From Ephemerocybe angulata (lineage: Eukaryota; Basidiomycota; Agaricomycetes; Agaricales; Psathyrellaceae), in assembly GCA_013368325.1 (NCBI GenBank), contig JAACJK010000229.1, forward strand, positions 62,001 through 126,000: a stretch of 64,000 bases of DNA. Reading direction: 5' to 3'. The notes below the pieces were generated by a model. That model saw only the letters and a list, made by a program, of their open reading frames with translations. It was not told the DNA's origin and made no database searches. Made by a program: the position numbers and the translations under genes. Below are positions 31,222-41,969 of the stretch, piece after piece. Each line of letters starts with the position of its first letter. Within the stretch, counting starts at the first letter, position 1.

Positions 31222-34152
31222 CTAGATCTGAGAAGTATATAATTTTGAGGCAGCAAGAACAGCGTTAGAAGTGGAGTCCTTGAGCCAGTCAGAAAAGGAA
31301 CGAGAACTCCGTAGGTGGGATGGAGAGCCCGGGCCCGCCGCAATGGGATACTCCGAGCTCAGAAACTCTAATGCATAGTCACAGCTCCATTCATTTTGCT
31401 TCATCAAGCCTTCTATCAGCCTGACAATCTTCATGCGGCGAGTAAACTCGCTCTTGATTGAGCGCACATCCCGTTTCCACCTCGCTCCCCACTGCTCGTT
31501 AAGCTGAAGTATCGAAAAGCGGTGTCCAATACCCTCCGAGTATTCCTTCCATACGTCGGCGAGGGTAGGAAGAGATCCACCGTTTGGCTTCCACCATTCG
31601 AAACGAGGCAGCCAGCTGTGCGAGACGTCGGTAGGCACCCAATCAAATGACTGATACTTGAGTTGCTCGAAGGAGAACTTCTCTTCGAGTGCGGAAATAC
31701 CGAGCATTTGGCGAGCATATTCTTCGGGCCTACTGCTCATGGGAAAGGTATGTGCAGCATATATGTGGCCTTGCCCGCTCACCACAGTCCGAACCTGAGC
31801 ACTCGAGTGGGTGGATGCTGAGTTGGTGGATGCTGGTGCCGCACTCTGTGTCGTCAGTTCTGGCGCTACGGCTGGCTGCAGAGCAAGTGCTTGAAGCGCC
31901 GCAGTTGGAGCTGGAGGAGAGCGGACTGCTCCTGGAATCTCTATTGGGAGGGACGAAGATATAAGTCAACAAGCACTACGGTAGTTATTGATACTCACAT
32001 ACCTTGTGAAGTAGCCTTCCGCTTCCTCGATGGCCCAGTGAGTGATGCCGCGAGAGCGTGCGACATAGAGGTGGACTGATACTCGACGTTCTCCTGCAGG
32101 GTTTCGAGCCTTTGAAAATTGAGATGATTCTGGGCATGTATGGCTTGGAGATGGCCAGCAAAAGTCGCAGCCAAAACCTCGGGGAGGTTCCGCTGATTAT
32201 TCCGCACATCTTCTTCTGCCTTCTCAATGACCGAGCCTGCCGTGTTTGCAAACGAGCGGAATGACTCGGTATTGAAGGGAGCGAAGCGCAGGAATGGTAC
32301 CTCAGGATGCTTCCAAGCCAGAGCGGCCATATCCTGAAGTAAAATGCGGCGGAACCATCGCAGAACCTCGAGGAAATTCACAAGGCTCTGGTCACGCGCC
32401 TTTGCAGAGTCCTGAACGACCCGAATCTCGTATGCCGTCTCCTCCTGCTCAATCCAAGGGAATATCAACGAGCACAACTCGTCTGGAGGGTCTTGAGTAT
32501 CATGGTTAGTTGATTTCAAGATATATCGAAAGACAGATGGCTTACTCATGAAGTCGCGGGAGACATAATAATTATCCTTCCTTTCACCATTGAAATAAGC
32601 CAGTGCGAGCATGGCGTTGAGAGGAAGGGTGGCGCTGGCGTAGGACCCTTCGAATGAGCCACCCTGGGACCATAGGCCAAGCTTCTTGGTTCCGTCAACG
32701 GTTGCCCCTCCTTCGATCGCTCCCTCAGCACCGCTCACCCGCCCAGCGTGCGTCACTTTGATGCATGTAATGTTGTACTTAGACTTGATAATATTAACAC
32801 GATCTCGGTGCGCTGCCAGTGGAAATAACGAGCCATGTTAGCTCAGAGCATATAGTACACATACACCTTCATTATAACACACCTCGTGGACTGAGAGACT
32901 CGGCCATCGACTCTTCAGCGGAGTTTGGAAATAGGCGCCAGTCGTACCAGGATCGGAATCCTACATTGCTGGCCTTGGGGCTTTCGTAGTCCGGCTCAAA
33001 CATCGGACGTGCTCCATTTCCAATATGGAAATAGCTAAAAAGCTGGAGTGCGATAGCGAAAATGGGGCATAGCTCTGGGAAGCGGTGACGCAGAGTGGGA
33101 TGGAGGTCAAGGCGGCCACGCTTGTTTGTCTTCCCTTCGTTACTCATAATCACGAGCGCCTAACGAAGAATCAGCCGAGAATTCAATTAAACAGTGTAGA
33201 AACAATTGTACCTTCACTCGGTGGTCGTCTCCCATGTTGATTAGTCCAATCTCGCGCATCGATAGGTCGGACCAGCATATTGGCCGGACATTGTCACCAC
33301 GCATTATTGCTGCCCTCGAAACAAGAAACATAGCTCGATCACGAATGTTGATTTGAAGCGACTTCTTGTGCCCATGCTCAAGGAGCATCCCTAAGGCCAC
33401 TTCACGCCACTCGTCTCGTGTCAGAGTTTCTACGTGACATCGTTAGTGTATACCAGGAGCTTCCACAGGAATAATACTAACGAGAATGAGCACCATTGGC
33501 CTTGAGTTGTTGAGATTCCCGCTGGCGCTTTGCTTCGTTTTGGTCTGCAGATGCCAGGATATCTTGGATGCGCTTGTCACCACGAAGCCTGTCTCGCTTG
33601 TCGCCAGTTTCTTCAAAGCGATAGGACTCGAGAGCAGACACGACCTGTGCTAGACTCTCTTTAGAAAGCGAGGTGTTTGGGATCGGCTTTCCGTCTGTCC
33701 CGATCTGAAGGCAAGTAAGTATGAGGAATTGAATCTGAAGTCTGAGCCAGACGCACCGTCATTCGTGTGCGCTCATGCTCAAGATATATGGCGACCTTCA
33801 AGCAATCGATGGGCCGAGCAGGGACTGGGGCATAGCTGGTGCCGTTGGCTATGGCCTCCTCTACACGCCGTGCTTGATCCTTCGACCACCAATCTTCGTA
33901 GACCTTGAGTTGGCGCGAATATGCGAGGTGCGTGTTCGCGTTATCCTCTCTCTCTGCTTGACGTGCAGATGCATTGGCCTTCACTTCGCTTTGAAGCTGT
34001 GCATATGTGTCTGCGGTGTTGGCGAGATCCCATATGGTGGGGGCGGTTGGGGTCACGCTCCAGGGCTGGCAGCTATTGACATCGCTGCCAGTGCCATGGC
34101 TGCCTGGGATCGTGTAAAGAGTGCTGGCATTGAAGTTTGGTGCGGGCTCCAT
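31222..34152 (-). CDS. Crypton tyrosine recombinase with GCR1_C domain
   Basis: At least six exons chain in phase from ATG 34152 (MEPAPNFNASTLYTIPG), about 890 residues. After a disordered N-terminus with a coiled segment, the recombinase fold follows: MRGDNVRPICWSDL (first catalytic Arg), the Ndc10_II-like block LHPTLRHRFPELCPIFAIA with SYFHIGNGARP and RSWYDWRLF, then VTHAGRVSGAEGA (HxxR) and SYASATLP, where the Tyr is the likely nucleophile. A linker with SRKRKA leads to a C-terminal GCR1_C-type DNA-binding domain (LADVWKEYSEGI, FSILQLNEQWGARWKRDVR, FTRRMKIVRLIEGLM). The protein should cut and rejoin DNA through a phosphotyrosine intermediate. Catalytic residues are present and no nonsense codon was seen. 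The N-terminal start is uncertain because an in-frame stop lies upstream of the longer frame. Confidence 0.8.
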
Positions 34153-34260
34153 CTTTATGCGGGGCTTGCTCTCTTCCGTTGGGTGAACGGCCACAGGAAC
34201 AGTTGGTGGCTCGAGGACTGAAACTGAGAGCAAGCTCAACCGTTGAGCTTTTTATAACAT
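31222..34260 (-). mobile_element. Crypton DNA transposon
   Basis: A compact unit of about 3 kb whose only gene encodes a tyrosine recombinase with fungal Crypton architecture. Cryptons have no terminal inverted repeats and leave only a few bases of duplication, so the outer limits cannot be set from one copy; I give the gene plus its short 5' flank. It lies outside the 15.4-kb transposon and near the duplicated secreted-protein tract. Confidence 0.7.
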
Positions 34261-36480
34261 TGAGAAGAACAAGTCTAATGCGCACCAAGCCCCGCGCTCT
34301 TTGTGCTCTCCATGTCCCGTGACCGTTCCCTAAGTTTTCGCCAATGGCGGTTCAACAATCGCCCGCCTAGAATGAACGGACAAAGCGATAATTAGCTTCC
34401 GTTGGTGGTACCATGCGCAACATATCTTTGCTCACCAACTTCGCGTCTATCTTGCTCTACCTTGCCTATATTCTCAAGGGTTATGTACTTCTATACTTAT
34501 TGAGGAATAGAACGCGATTTTAAATGAGATTTTATTGAGTTTGAGCTAAGGAGAGGAGAAGGGAGGGTGAGACGCGCTCATTAGGCGCGCAAAGCCCAAC
34601 GCGATCCAACGTTATCTAATCAAAGCCACGGCTGCATTTGGTCATTTCTGCCGAGATGCCGAACAAAGCGCATGGTCCCTCATCGTTCCGCCCGGAGCTT
34701 GAGAAGCCCTCAGCATATATGCCAAGGCTTTGGATATCAACGGTTGGGTACGGACCCACCCCCAAAAAAGCGCGTACCCAGAGGTACCCAGCGCCAAGGC
34801 CCAAAGTCACATACACCCTCTGTCTGACTTCTTTCCAGTTCTTTGTCGTCGGAAGGGAAGAGAAGCCGGTGGGCGCTCCACGAAGAACGATGTGGCGATG
34901 AGGGACGACGGACGACTATCAAGGAAAGAAGCCATGAAGTAGACGCCCACCGAAGGTGTGGGGCCGCACCACGGTGGGCCAAGCTTTAGTATAATTGTGC
35001 CCTGTGCGTGGCCCTACACGGCTCCAGTGATTGCTGCCTTCAAGTTGCGACAGGGCTCAAAGGTGGTATTACTTAGTGGCAGTATACCGAGACAGAGAGA
35101 GCCTTTATAACCCACCCACCTACGGCTCTCACTCTTTATAAAGTAAACTCTGCCTAGGTCCCCTCAAAAGTTGCATGCGCACACCGCCCACCCTCCTTTA
35201 ATTGCCTCTTCCACGGACGGTCAACCGCTCAATAACACTGAATTCAGGTGAGCCAGCCAGCCTGCATCGATCGATTGGGTGTTCTTCGCCTAGCTACTCC
35301 TGCTCCGGTCTCCTGGCTCCGAGAGAACCCTAAAGCCAAGTCCAATTAAACGGTCCAACCCAGACCGTCCGTCATAGCGCGCGCGGTCTTCACGATATCC
35401 AAAAGCGATCTACGCGTTCAACGACCCCGCATTACCTGCCGATTCTATAACACGCACATATCAGAGCGTATTAGACTAGGGGACGCTGTGAAGGTGACAG
35501 CCGGCGTTTAGAGGGTCACTGCACTGCCCAGCACACATTCGCCCGCAGCCTCTCATATCATTACCATTACCAAGCACAATGTAATAGCACGATGATGCGC
35601 GGGTCGCCCAATAATTTGAGGTGGAGGCCCGGTAACCTCTTCCGAGTGACCGAGGTGCAGCTGACGGTCCCCACCGGTATGGCCAACTCGATCAAGAGCG
35701 TCCGTCCGTCCGTCATTGGATAAGTAAGTAAGCCTGAGTAAGCATTCTCAGTGCTCATGGGTATTAAGTATTAAGTACCACTCCTCCACTCACTCGGACG
35801 ACGCGGCCTCGATGAATAATGCGGAAGTATGAGTATACTGTATACTGTATACTGTTCAGTGAGCGAGCCGCGACAGATGTAACTTACGACTTACGACTTA
35901 TGCGTGCATCGAGCTGCTACAGCGTCCGTCTTGGAAAGAGCGAGCGACGAGATGACGATGTACGGTCGACAACCGCGGCAACCGCTAGCTTCCTCCGAGT
36001 CAAGAACCTCAAAGGGAGGGAGGGAGGGCTAGTGCTGGAATGATACGAGCGCTTAAGAAAGATTTTTGCCGGTCGGTGGGCCTGACGGTAAGCGCCCAGA
36101 ATTCCGTTACTGAGACTGCCGTAGTACAGGACTCGGAATCGATCGACACGAGTGTACGTACCACTTCAACCACGGTGTTTCACAGGGGGTACGTCATGGC
36201 CGTCAGACAACTTACTTACATACTGAATAGGCTAGTGCGAGCAGCACAGAATCCACTCGTGCATCGTGCAATACGCCAACCACAACTTGAAAACCCAACG
36301 CGTACATACATACTTGAAGCTGGTGCGCATACTTACTCGAGTATGTATGGAGCAGCTAAGTAGCGCGTTTCGTCCGTCGAAGTCGGAAGTGGAGATGAAA
36401 CGCGCTGGCTGGGGGAAGATACGTAGCATATTAGCAATGAGGATATCTTCGGACCTAAGTAGTAAGTGAAGTTATCGATG
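34261..36480. other. gene-poor interval
   Basis: No supported gene. Contains simple patterns such as three tandem GTATACT units near 35832-35852 and TTACGACTTACGACTTA near 35884. Confidence 0.5.
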
Positions 36481-36499
36481 GCTTCGTGCGCTTAATTAA

Positions 36500-37405
36500 A
36501 ACACATTTGCTTGTCCCGCTTGTGCTCTGAGTCCTGATGATGGCGGAAACAGCGGATGTGACTGTGAAGCAACTTCAAGCAAGCAAGTACATGAGCGCAC
36601 GACCCTGCTCCAGTAGATCAAGCGTGGATCAGATGTCCTCTACGCGCAGCGCGCATTAACCGGAGATGCCCACCGCCGCATGCGCTCAGATTTGGGCTCA
36701 GTTACATATGGGTACCCCCGCTGGACGCGTCCAGGTAGGTTCAGGTCGACGAGTGAACGTCCCTGTACCAAATGTTTTGGATCACCTGCTGCCTTAGCTT
36801 GGGCATGAAGTGGGTGAGTACAGGTAACGTGAAGATATCTAAGTATGTATCCACAGAAGTGAGAGCACTAATTTGCAAATCACAAGCCCCCCACCTGCCA
36901 TCCCACATCACTGGCCAATCGATGTTCACGCCTGTTCACGCGGTGGTACAGATTTCTTCTTAGGCTCGACGAGACAACGAGCATTGCTAATGGAGATCTA
37001 AAAATCGCACTCTTATGCTTATAACTGCCATATTCCAACGCCAAACCCAAACCGCTTCAGCACCGCGTCGTGCTGCGCCCAGACAGCAGTCGTCCATCAT
37101 AGTCGACATTCAAAATGGCCAAATCAACCTCAAGAGAAGGCAGGATTATCGGAACGTTCGAGAATGGGTTTGAAGGCAGTTCTAACGACCACAAGACCGT
37201 CTCTCCGGAGACGAAGATTACATTGGTCCTGGCAAAGGCAGTGGAGTGGATGGGGCGCACGACGATGAACCCGAACAATTACGTGCTCGTCTCTGGGACA
37301 ACTCCCAGAATGGGCAAACTTAGGGCTCTTGTTGATGCTGACCTTGACAAAACATTATCGCAACTCTTTCCTCAGGTGTCGAGGGTCACGTTCTGTTTAG
37401 GGTAG
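36500..37405 (+). pseudogene. truncated copy of secreted-protein gene at 55829
   Basis: The upstream DNA (36500-37100) matches 55200-55800 segment by segment. The copy then jumps from the 5' leader straight into the middle of exon 2, losing the start codon, the signal-peptide exon and about 80 codons. The remaining frame (37115-37405) starts at a chance ATG and keeps NNYVLVSGTTPRMGKLRAL and ends VSRVTFCLG, matching the parent's KYVLVTSAKPNMNYLRTL and VTRVTFCLG, then stops. Without a signal peptide it is unlikely to be secreted. Confidence 0.6.
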
Positions 37406-37811
37406 AAATTGCCCGACCCGCGTAGATACCAATGTGATATTTACTAGATACTTAAAAGGTGCATCCGAGGCGCCCTGCTGAGTGTATGTACTGGAGCTCG
37501 GACTTATTGAGCTATATGGCAGGCGATTCGCCATGGGCGATATGTCTTGGCTCCCATGGCAAGGCCGGGCTGTAGTCGTCCTCCAAGCCGAGCTTGAACA
37601 CTGACACTCCAGTCTAGATCTATCCGCTCCAAAACAACTTGGATAAGTATCCTACACTCCTCTGCGTACGCATTCTGTGTATACAGTATATCTGACCCCA
37701 TAGCGTCCCTGGTCCAACGATGTATGCATGGTACGATTCGTTCAGCGCCTAAGCGCATGTATGCCATCAGTTCGCCGGACCGCAAGATCCGTCGGGCGCC
37801 AAACAGTGAGT

Positions 37812-37850
37812 GATGCCACCGATTCTGCGTCCAGACCCGGTGGCATCCCT
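37812..37850. repeat. hairpin repeat, copy 1
   Basis: GATGCCACCGATTCTG is followed after a few bases by CAGACCCGGTGGCATC, an imperfect inverted repeat that can form a tight hairpin. The same element with flanking GATCCGTCGGGCGCCAAA recurs at 40988-41050. Confidence 0.6.
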
Positions 37851-38259
37851 ACACCGCTGCACAGTTTTGCGGGATTGGTTGTGCATCGTGTCTTCTTGGG
37901 CTGGCTGGGGGTGGGACACTAGTACGTTGTCATCTTCGCGATGTTTATACTTTACTTACGCTCGTGCGAAGTCGGGTCCAGGGTCGCATCGTTTGTGGAA
38001 TTTTGTGATACGCTGACGTCTGGTCCAGGCGCCGAAGCTCCAGTTGAGCTCTGAGCTGCTCTGAGTGGATCATGATGATATGGCTCCATGCGTAGCAGAG
38101 CTCGCGTCGGTGGTCTCAGCTCAACGGCTGTGCGACTTCATGATGGAACACGCATGGTAACGTGCTAGCCTGTAGGGCACGAGAGTATATATAGGCCAGT
38201 CAACATCCACGACACACTACCCTCCAGTTCCCTCCCCACTGCATAGAACTTTGAGAACC

Positions 38260-38860
38260 ATGCGTTTCTCCTTGCTCCCAATCCTTACCATCGTACCCCT
38301 TCTAAACCTTGCGCAAGGTTACGGATTCGACGTGAGTTTATGTCGTATTGCTTCATCTACATCCCTTCTTAATGAACGACGCAGAGCCCGCTCCATGCGC
38401 GTGGATACAAAGCCAGCCTAAACACGCGCGAGTTCCACGACGCCGTTGATCTGCACTTCCGCGCGGACATCCTGGCGGACCTCTCGACGCGCGAGCTCAT
38501 CAACGAGCTCTCTGATCGTCTGGAACGCCGTGCCACCGAGATGAAGGGTACGCCTGAGGAGTATATATGCACCCGACCACGCTGCGAGTTTAGAACCACC
38601 ACCCCCAAGGTATGCATCGCATCACAGTCCACGGTGGAACTGATTCCAAAGTGATTTTTTTTTCTTGCTTCTTTACATAGAAGGATAGCAACTTAAAGCA
38701 GTGCATAGTCAACACTGAGACATTGGAACTTGGTTATCACCAGTTCGTAAAAACAGCCGAGTATGTTCGGCCTCCGTTACAACGGCCGGCGCCTTCACCG
38801 CTCCCGAAGAAACGCCCGGCTCCAGAGGAAGACCAGGGTGGTAAGCGCCAGAAACAGTAG
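38260..38860 (+). CDS. small secreted protein, paralogue of the C2H2 protein
   Basis: Three exons (38260-38331, 38385-38609, 38681-38860) give 158 residues. Exon 1 is a 24-codon signal peptide (MRFSLLPILTIVPLLNLAQG) ending in a phase-0 intron. Exon 2 contains SPLHARGYKASLNTREF and ADILADLSTRELINELSDRL, clearly related to the protein at 41360-41969. Where that protein has a C2H2 finger, this one has ICTRPRCEFRTTTPK and, after the intron, SNLKQCIVNTE, so the cysteines are partly kept and the histidines are lost. The C-terminus is Pro-rich with a basic KKRPAPEED...GKRQKQ end. It is a degenerate or diverged zinc-finger paralogue; function unknown. Confidence 0.7.
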
Positions 38861-39020
38861 AGCGGGGGTAGCTAATTTGAGATATAACTGAGTAATCGAT
38901 TACAGTAATTAATTGAGGGTATTAATTACTGAGTAATACTGAGTACTGAGTAATTAGGCCCTCGAGCTCCGAGCCTGCTGATAATCTAATCGGTTGGACC
39001 CTTATTACTACTACTACTAC

Positions 39021-39092
39021 ATGCCATGCGGATGCGACTGAGCAGGCGGTGAGAGCACTGAGTGCCAGAAGGATCGTCTCAGTGAACTTCAT
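39021..39092 (-). pseudogene. orphan signal-peptide exon
   Basis: On the minus strand the 24-codon exon MKFTETILLALSALTACSV...SAWH is almost identical to exon 1 of the gene at 55829 (MKFTESILLALSALATCSV). It is followed by a GTAGTAGTAG run instead of the normal intron, and exon 2 is missing. The 39100-39420 flank is an inverted copy of the 55500-55828 upstream region. Confidence 0.65.
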
Positions 39093-40987
39093 TTGAAGAA
39101 GGGTTTGACTCGGACGACCGACGTCGGTGAAGCGGTTTGGGTTTGGCGTGGACATATGGCCGGTATATAAGGGCACCTCAATTCTAAAGTTCGTTTCATG
39201 TTCGTTTCGTGTTCGATTCTGAAAAGCCCCCCATCCGCATTGGGAAGACGGAAATGGGAAGTGTGTGATGCGTTGTGCACTGCTCGTTGCCTCATCGTCC
39301 CTGAAGACCGCGTGAACAGGCGCCAACATCGTTTAGCTCGTGATGTGTCGGGTCATCCAGGGGACCGGGAGGGCAGGGCTTGTTATTTGTAAATTGGACC
39401 CTCAACTTGAGACTCCAAGCACGGGCACCGAATATCAGAACACAATTCACTATGGCCGCGACAAGGTCGTATCCGATGGCGACGAGCTTGGTGCTTGGGG
39501 GGTAGTTGTATGGACCGATACCTTGATCTGCTTGGTCAGTAACGTCGTCAAGTCTATGGACCGTGACTCGGTATCACGTCGCATGAAATGAATAGACTTC
39601 AATGGTTTTATTGACTTGGAATTACTCTGCTGGATATGAGTGCTTGTATCTGCTGTGGCTACGCTATGCTGCATCTTGCAGTGTAATATGGCTTGCTGTG
39701 CAGGCTCTGCAGTTCTTTGAGCTTACTGATATATATTCCCTGTGCACATTCACTCGGCATGTAAGTTACCTTTATTCACTCCTATCACTTGCTCTGTTGA
39801 CTCGAATAACCATTCATAGATTCATTGCGCTCGTTTCGCAGTCCAACTAGTTTTTGCGCAGGCGGGCTATGGAAGCAATACAAGCGAGCATTGGGCCGCG
39901 TCGCCTAGCAGCGCACATTATCAATTTGGAATTAGAATGAGAGGGGATCGTAATGTGTGGGAGGTATAACACAAGACTGGCCGGAGTGGCGCTGCAAAGT
40001 CGGTCAGATCTGGCGTTGGGTGACTATGGTGTGTCTCGCTGCAGCTCCCAAGTACACGCGCACTCGTGCACAGAGCGTAAATACCAGTATCTAGTTGTGA
40101 ACCCCAAAGTATCGGCGGACAGGACACAGGACACCAACCTGGTTTCGCCACTGAGCGGAATGTATTCTCAATAATACGGGATAACGGGATAATCATGTTT
40201 TCCCTACGACGCTGTTAAGCGCTGAATGTGACCAAATTTGGTCAGTGAAAGGGAAAAGGAGTCTATCGCGCAACTTCAAGTCCCAGGCGTATCAAGTGCG
40301 ACAGAGAGACGAGGAGTACCCCAAGCGCCAGCAAATGCGCTTTACTCGCCAACTCTAGTATCCGGACTGAATTAGCGCCTGAACGGGCGCTAGTGTCAAC
40401 GCCATGCGAGCCCTACACTGGGGTATGATCCGCGAGCAAAACAGAGCATGTGGTCAATACACTTTTAGTTTATAGGTAAAAGTACGGTTCACTGCTTGTC
40501 CCTCGCCATATCAAGTGAAACTCAGACTGGTCACACATCGGGGCTCGCTGAAGTGCACTAGGGTGCGTTGAATGCGAAGGTCTAAGGGGGTCTGGAGGAG
40601 CGATGGCTCGACTCGGGCGCGTAGACAGGTGGATAGGAAAATAGAAATATATTTGGTGGGATCGAGAGACGGACGAAACGGATACGGAGGACGAACGGAC
40701 GGACGAGAGACGAAACGAAACTAAAACTGATGAGAGAACGCGACCTACGGGGCGTAAACTAAGCCATAATATCTACAGGTGCGCCAAGGTATATGTGAAG
40801 AACCGGGCGAGCGGTCGCACCTCGCTCACCCGCATGCCCCAACACAGCCCGAGACACAATGGCTGCATGGCACCGGGGCTCGACCCATTCCTATCATCGC
40901 TGTCGCGTGGAGGGAATGGGACGGGTCTAAAGGCAAAACAATGCTCCGGCGCCTAACACATGCGCACGATCAATCGCCGGACCGACA

Positions 40988-41050
40988 GATCCGTCGGGCG
41001 CCAAATGGCTGGTGATGCCCCGATTCTGTCTCCAGAATCGGTGGCATCCC
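40988..41050. repeat. hairpin repeat, copy 2
   Basis: Carries GATGCCCCGATTCTG, a short loop, then CAGAATCGGTGGCATC, a nearly perfect inverted repeat. The flank GATCCGTCGGGCGCCAAA is shared with the copy near 37790. Probably a small dispersed element. Confidence 0.65.
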
Positions 41051-41359
41051 TACATCGCTGAAGTTGGAGGGCTGACATGGTATTACAACGACGAAGGTGG
41101 CGTGCGTGTGCTTAGACCAATTGATGTCCCATTAACGGGGGCACTGACATGGTAACTGCGCTTACAATGCTTACGGTCAACGTGGGTCTGACTCTCTGAG
41201 GGATGAATAAGGCGACTCCAAACGAGGTTTTTCAAGGTATAACTCTGTGGTGTGTAGCACCCAAGCAAAGCAATGTTTAGAACTAGTATACATTAAAAGT
41301 GATATGATAGGATTAAAATGGGGTGGCGGATGGGACAGCGACCTTCAAAGGCGAACTGC

Positions 41360-41969
41360 CTACAGGGGTGGACTCCCAGGGTGCTCCTGTCCAACGTGGT
41401 CCTTCAACTGTAGCCAATGTTAGAGGTTTCGAGCAATCGTTGATACAATGGAGGGCTTACATTGTTATGGACGACGAACTGTCTGAAGCAGTGTGGACAC
41501 TTCTCTAGCTGCCCGTAACGGCGCTTAGGCTTAGGCTTAGGTTTAGGTTTAGGGGTGTTGAACTGGAGTCGATATCCAGGGTGCTCCTTTCTCAAGTGCT
41601 CGTCGAACTGTAATCAGTGTCAGAGCGTGCGGGTAGTTGTGGATAGAGATGGAGTGCGGGCTTACGGTGTTAACGACCATGAACATGCTGGGGCAGAGGG
41701 GGCACTTATGTATACGCTCACGGCGCTCCAACCGCTCCGACAGCTCGCTCATTAGGTCACGGGTAGAGATGTCGGCCAGAGCATCTCCAACGTCCCGTAC
41801 GCTCAGTTCATCGACGTATTCCCTGGCGTGAAGGGTATCCTAGTGACAGGTGCATTGCAGTTAGTACGGTTAGCGGGACAGGAGGAGATTCACCCACATC
41901 CGAATGAGCATATACGAAGTTTGTAAGTGCGAGAGTGAGGGAGACAATGGAAACGATGGAGACACGCAT
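41360..41969 (-). CDS. secreted protein with two C2H2 zinc fingers
   Basis: Four exons (41898-41969, 41666-41839, 41461-41607, 41360-41407) join in phase to 146 residues. Exon 1 is exactly a 24-codon signal peptide (MRVSIVSIVSLTLALTNFVYA) followed by a phase-0 intron. Residues 25-68 are amphipathic helices (DALADISTRDLMSELSERL). Finger 1 has C70, C73, H86, H91 and finger 2 has C119, C122, H135, H140; both fit C-x2-C-x12-H-x4-H exactly, and in each an intron splits the finger at the same place before the first His. A basic Lys-Pro repeat ending KRR lies between the fingers and could act as a nuclear signal. Secreted C2H2 proteins are unusual; acting in a host nucleus is one possible role, which is inference. 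A diverged paralogue is at 38260. Confidence 0.75.

Noticed and set aside
41520..41556. Interstitial telomere repeat (TTAGGC/TTTAGG)
   Set aside because: On the minus strand it encodes the Lys-Pro repeat of the zinc-finger protein, inside an exon with correct splice sites.
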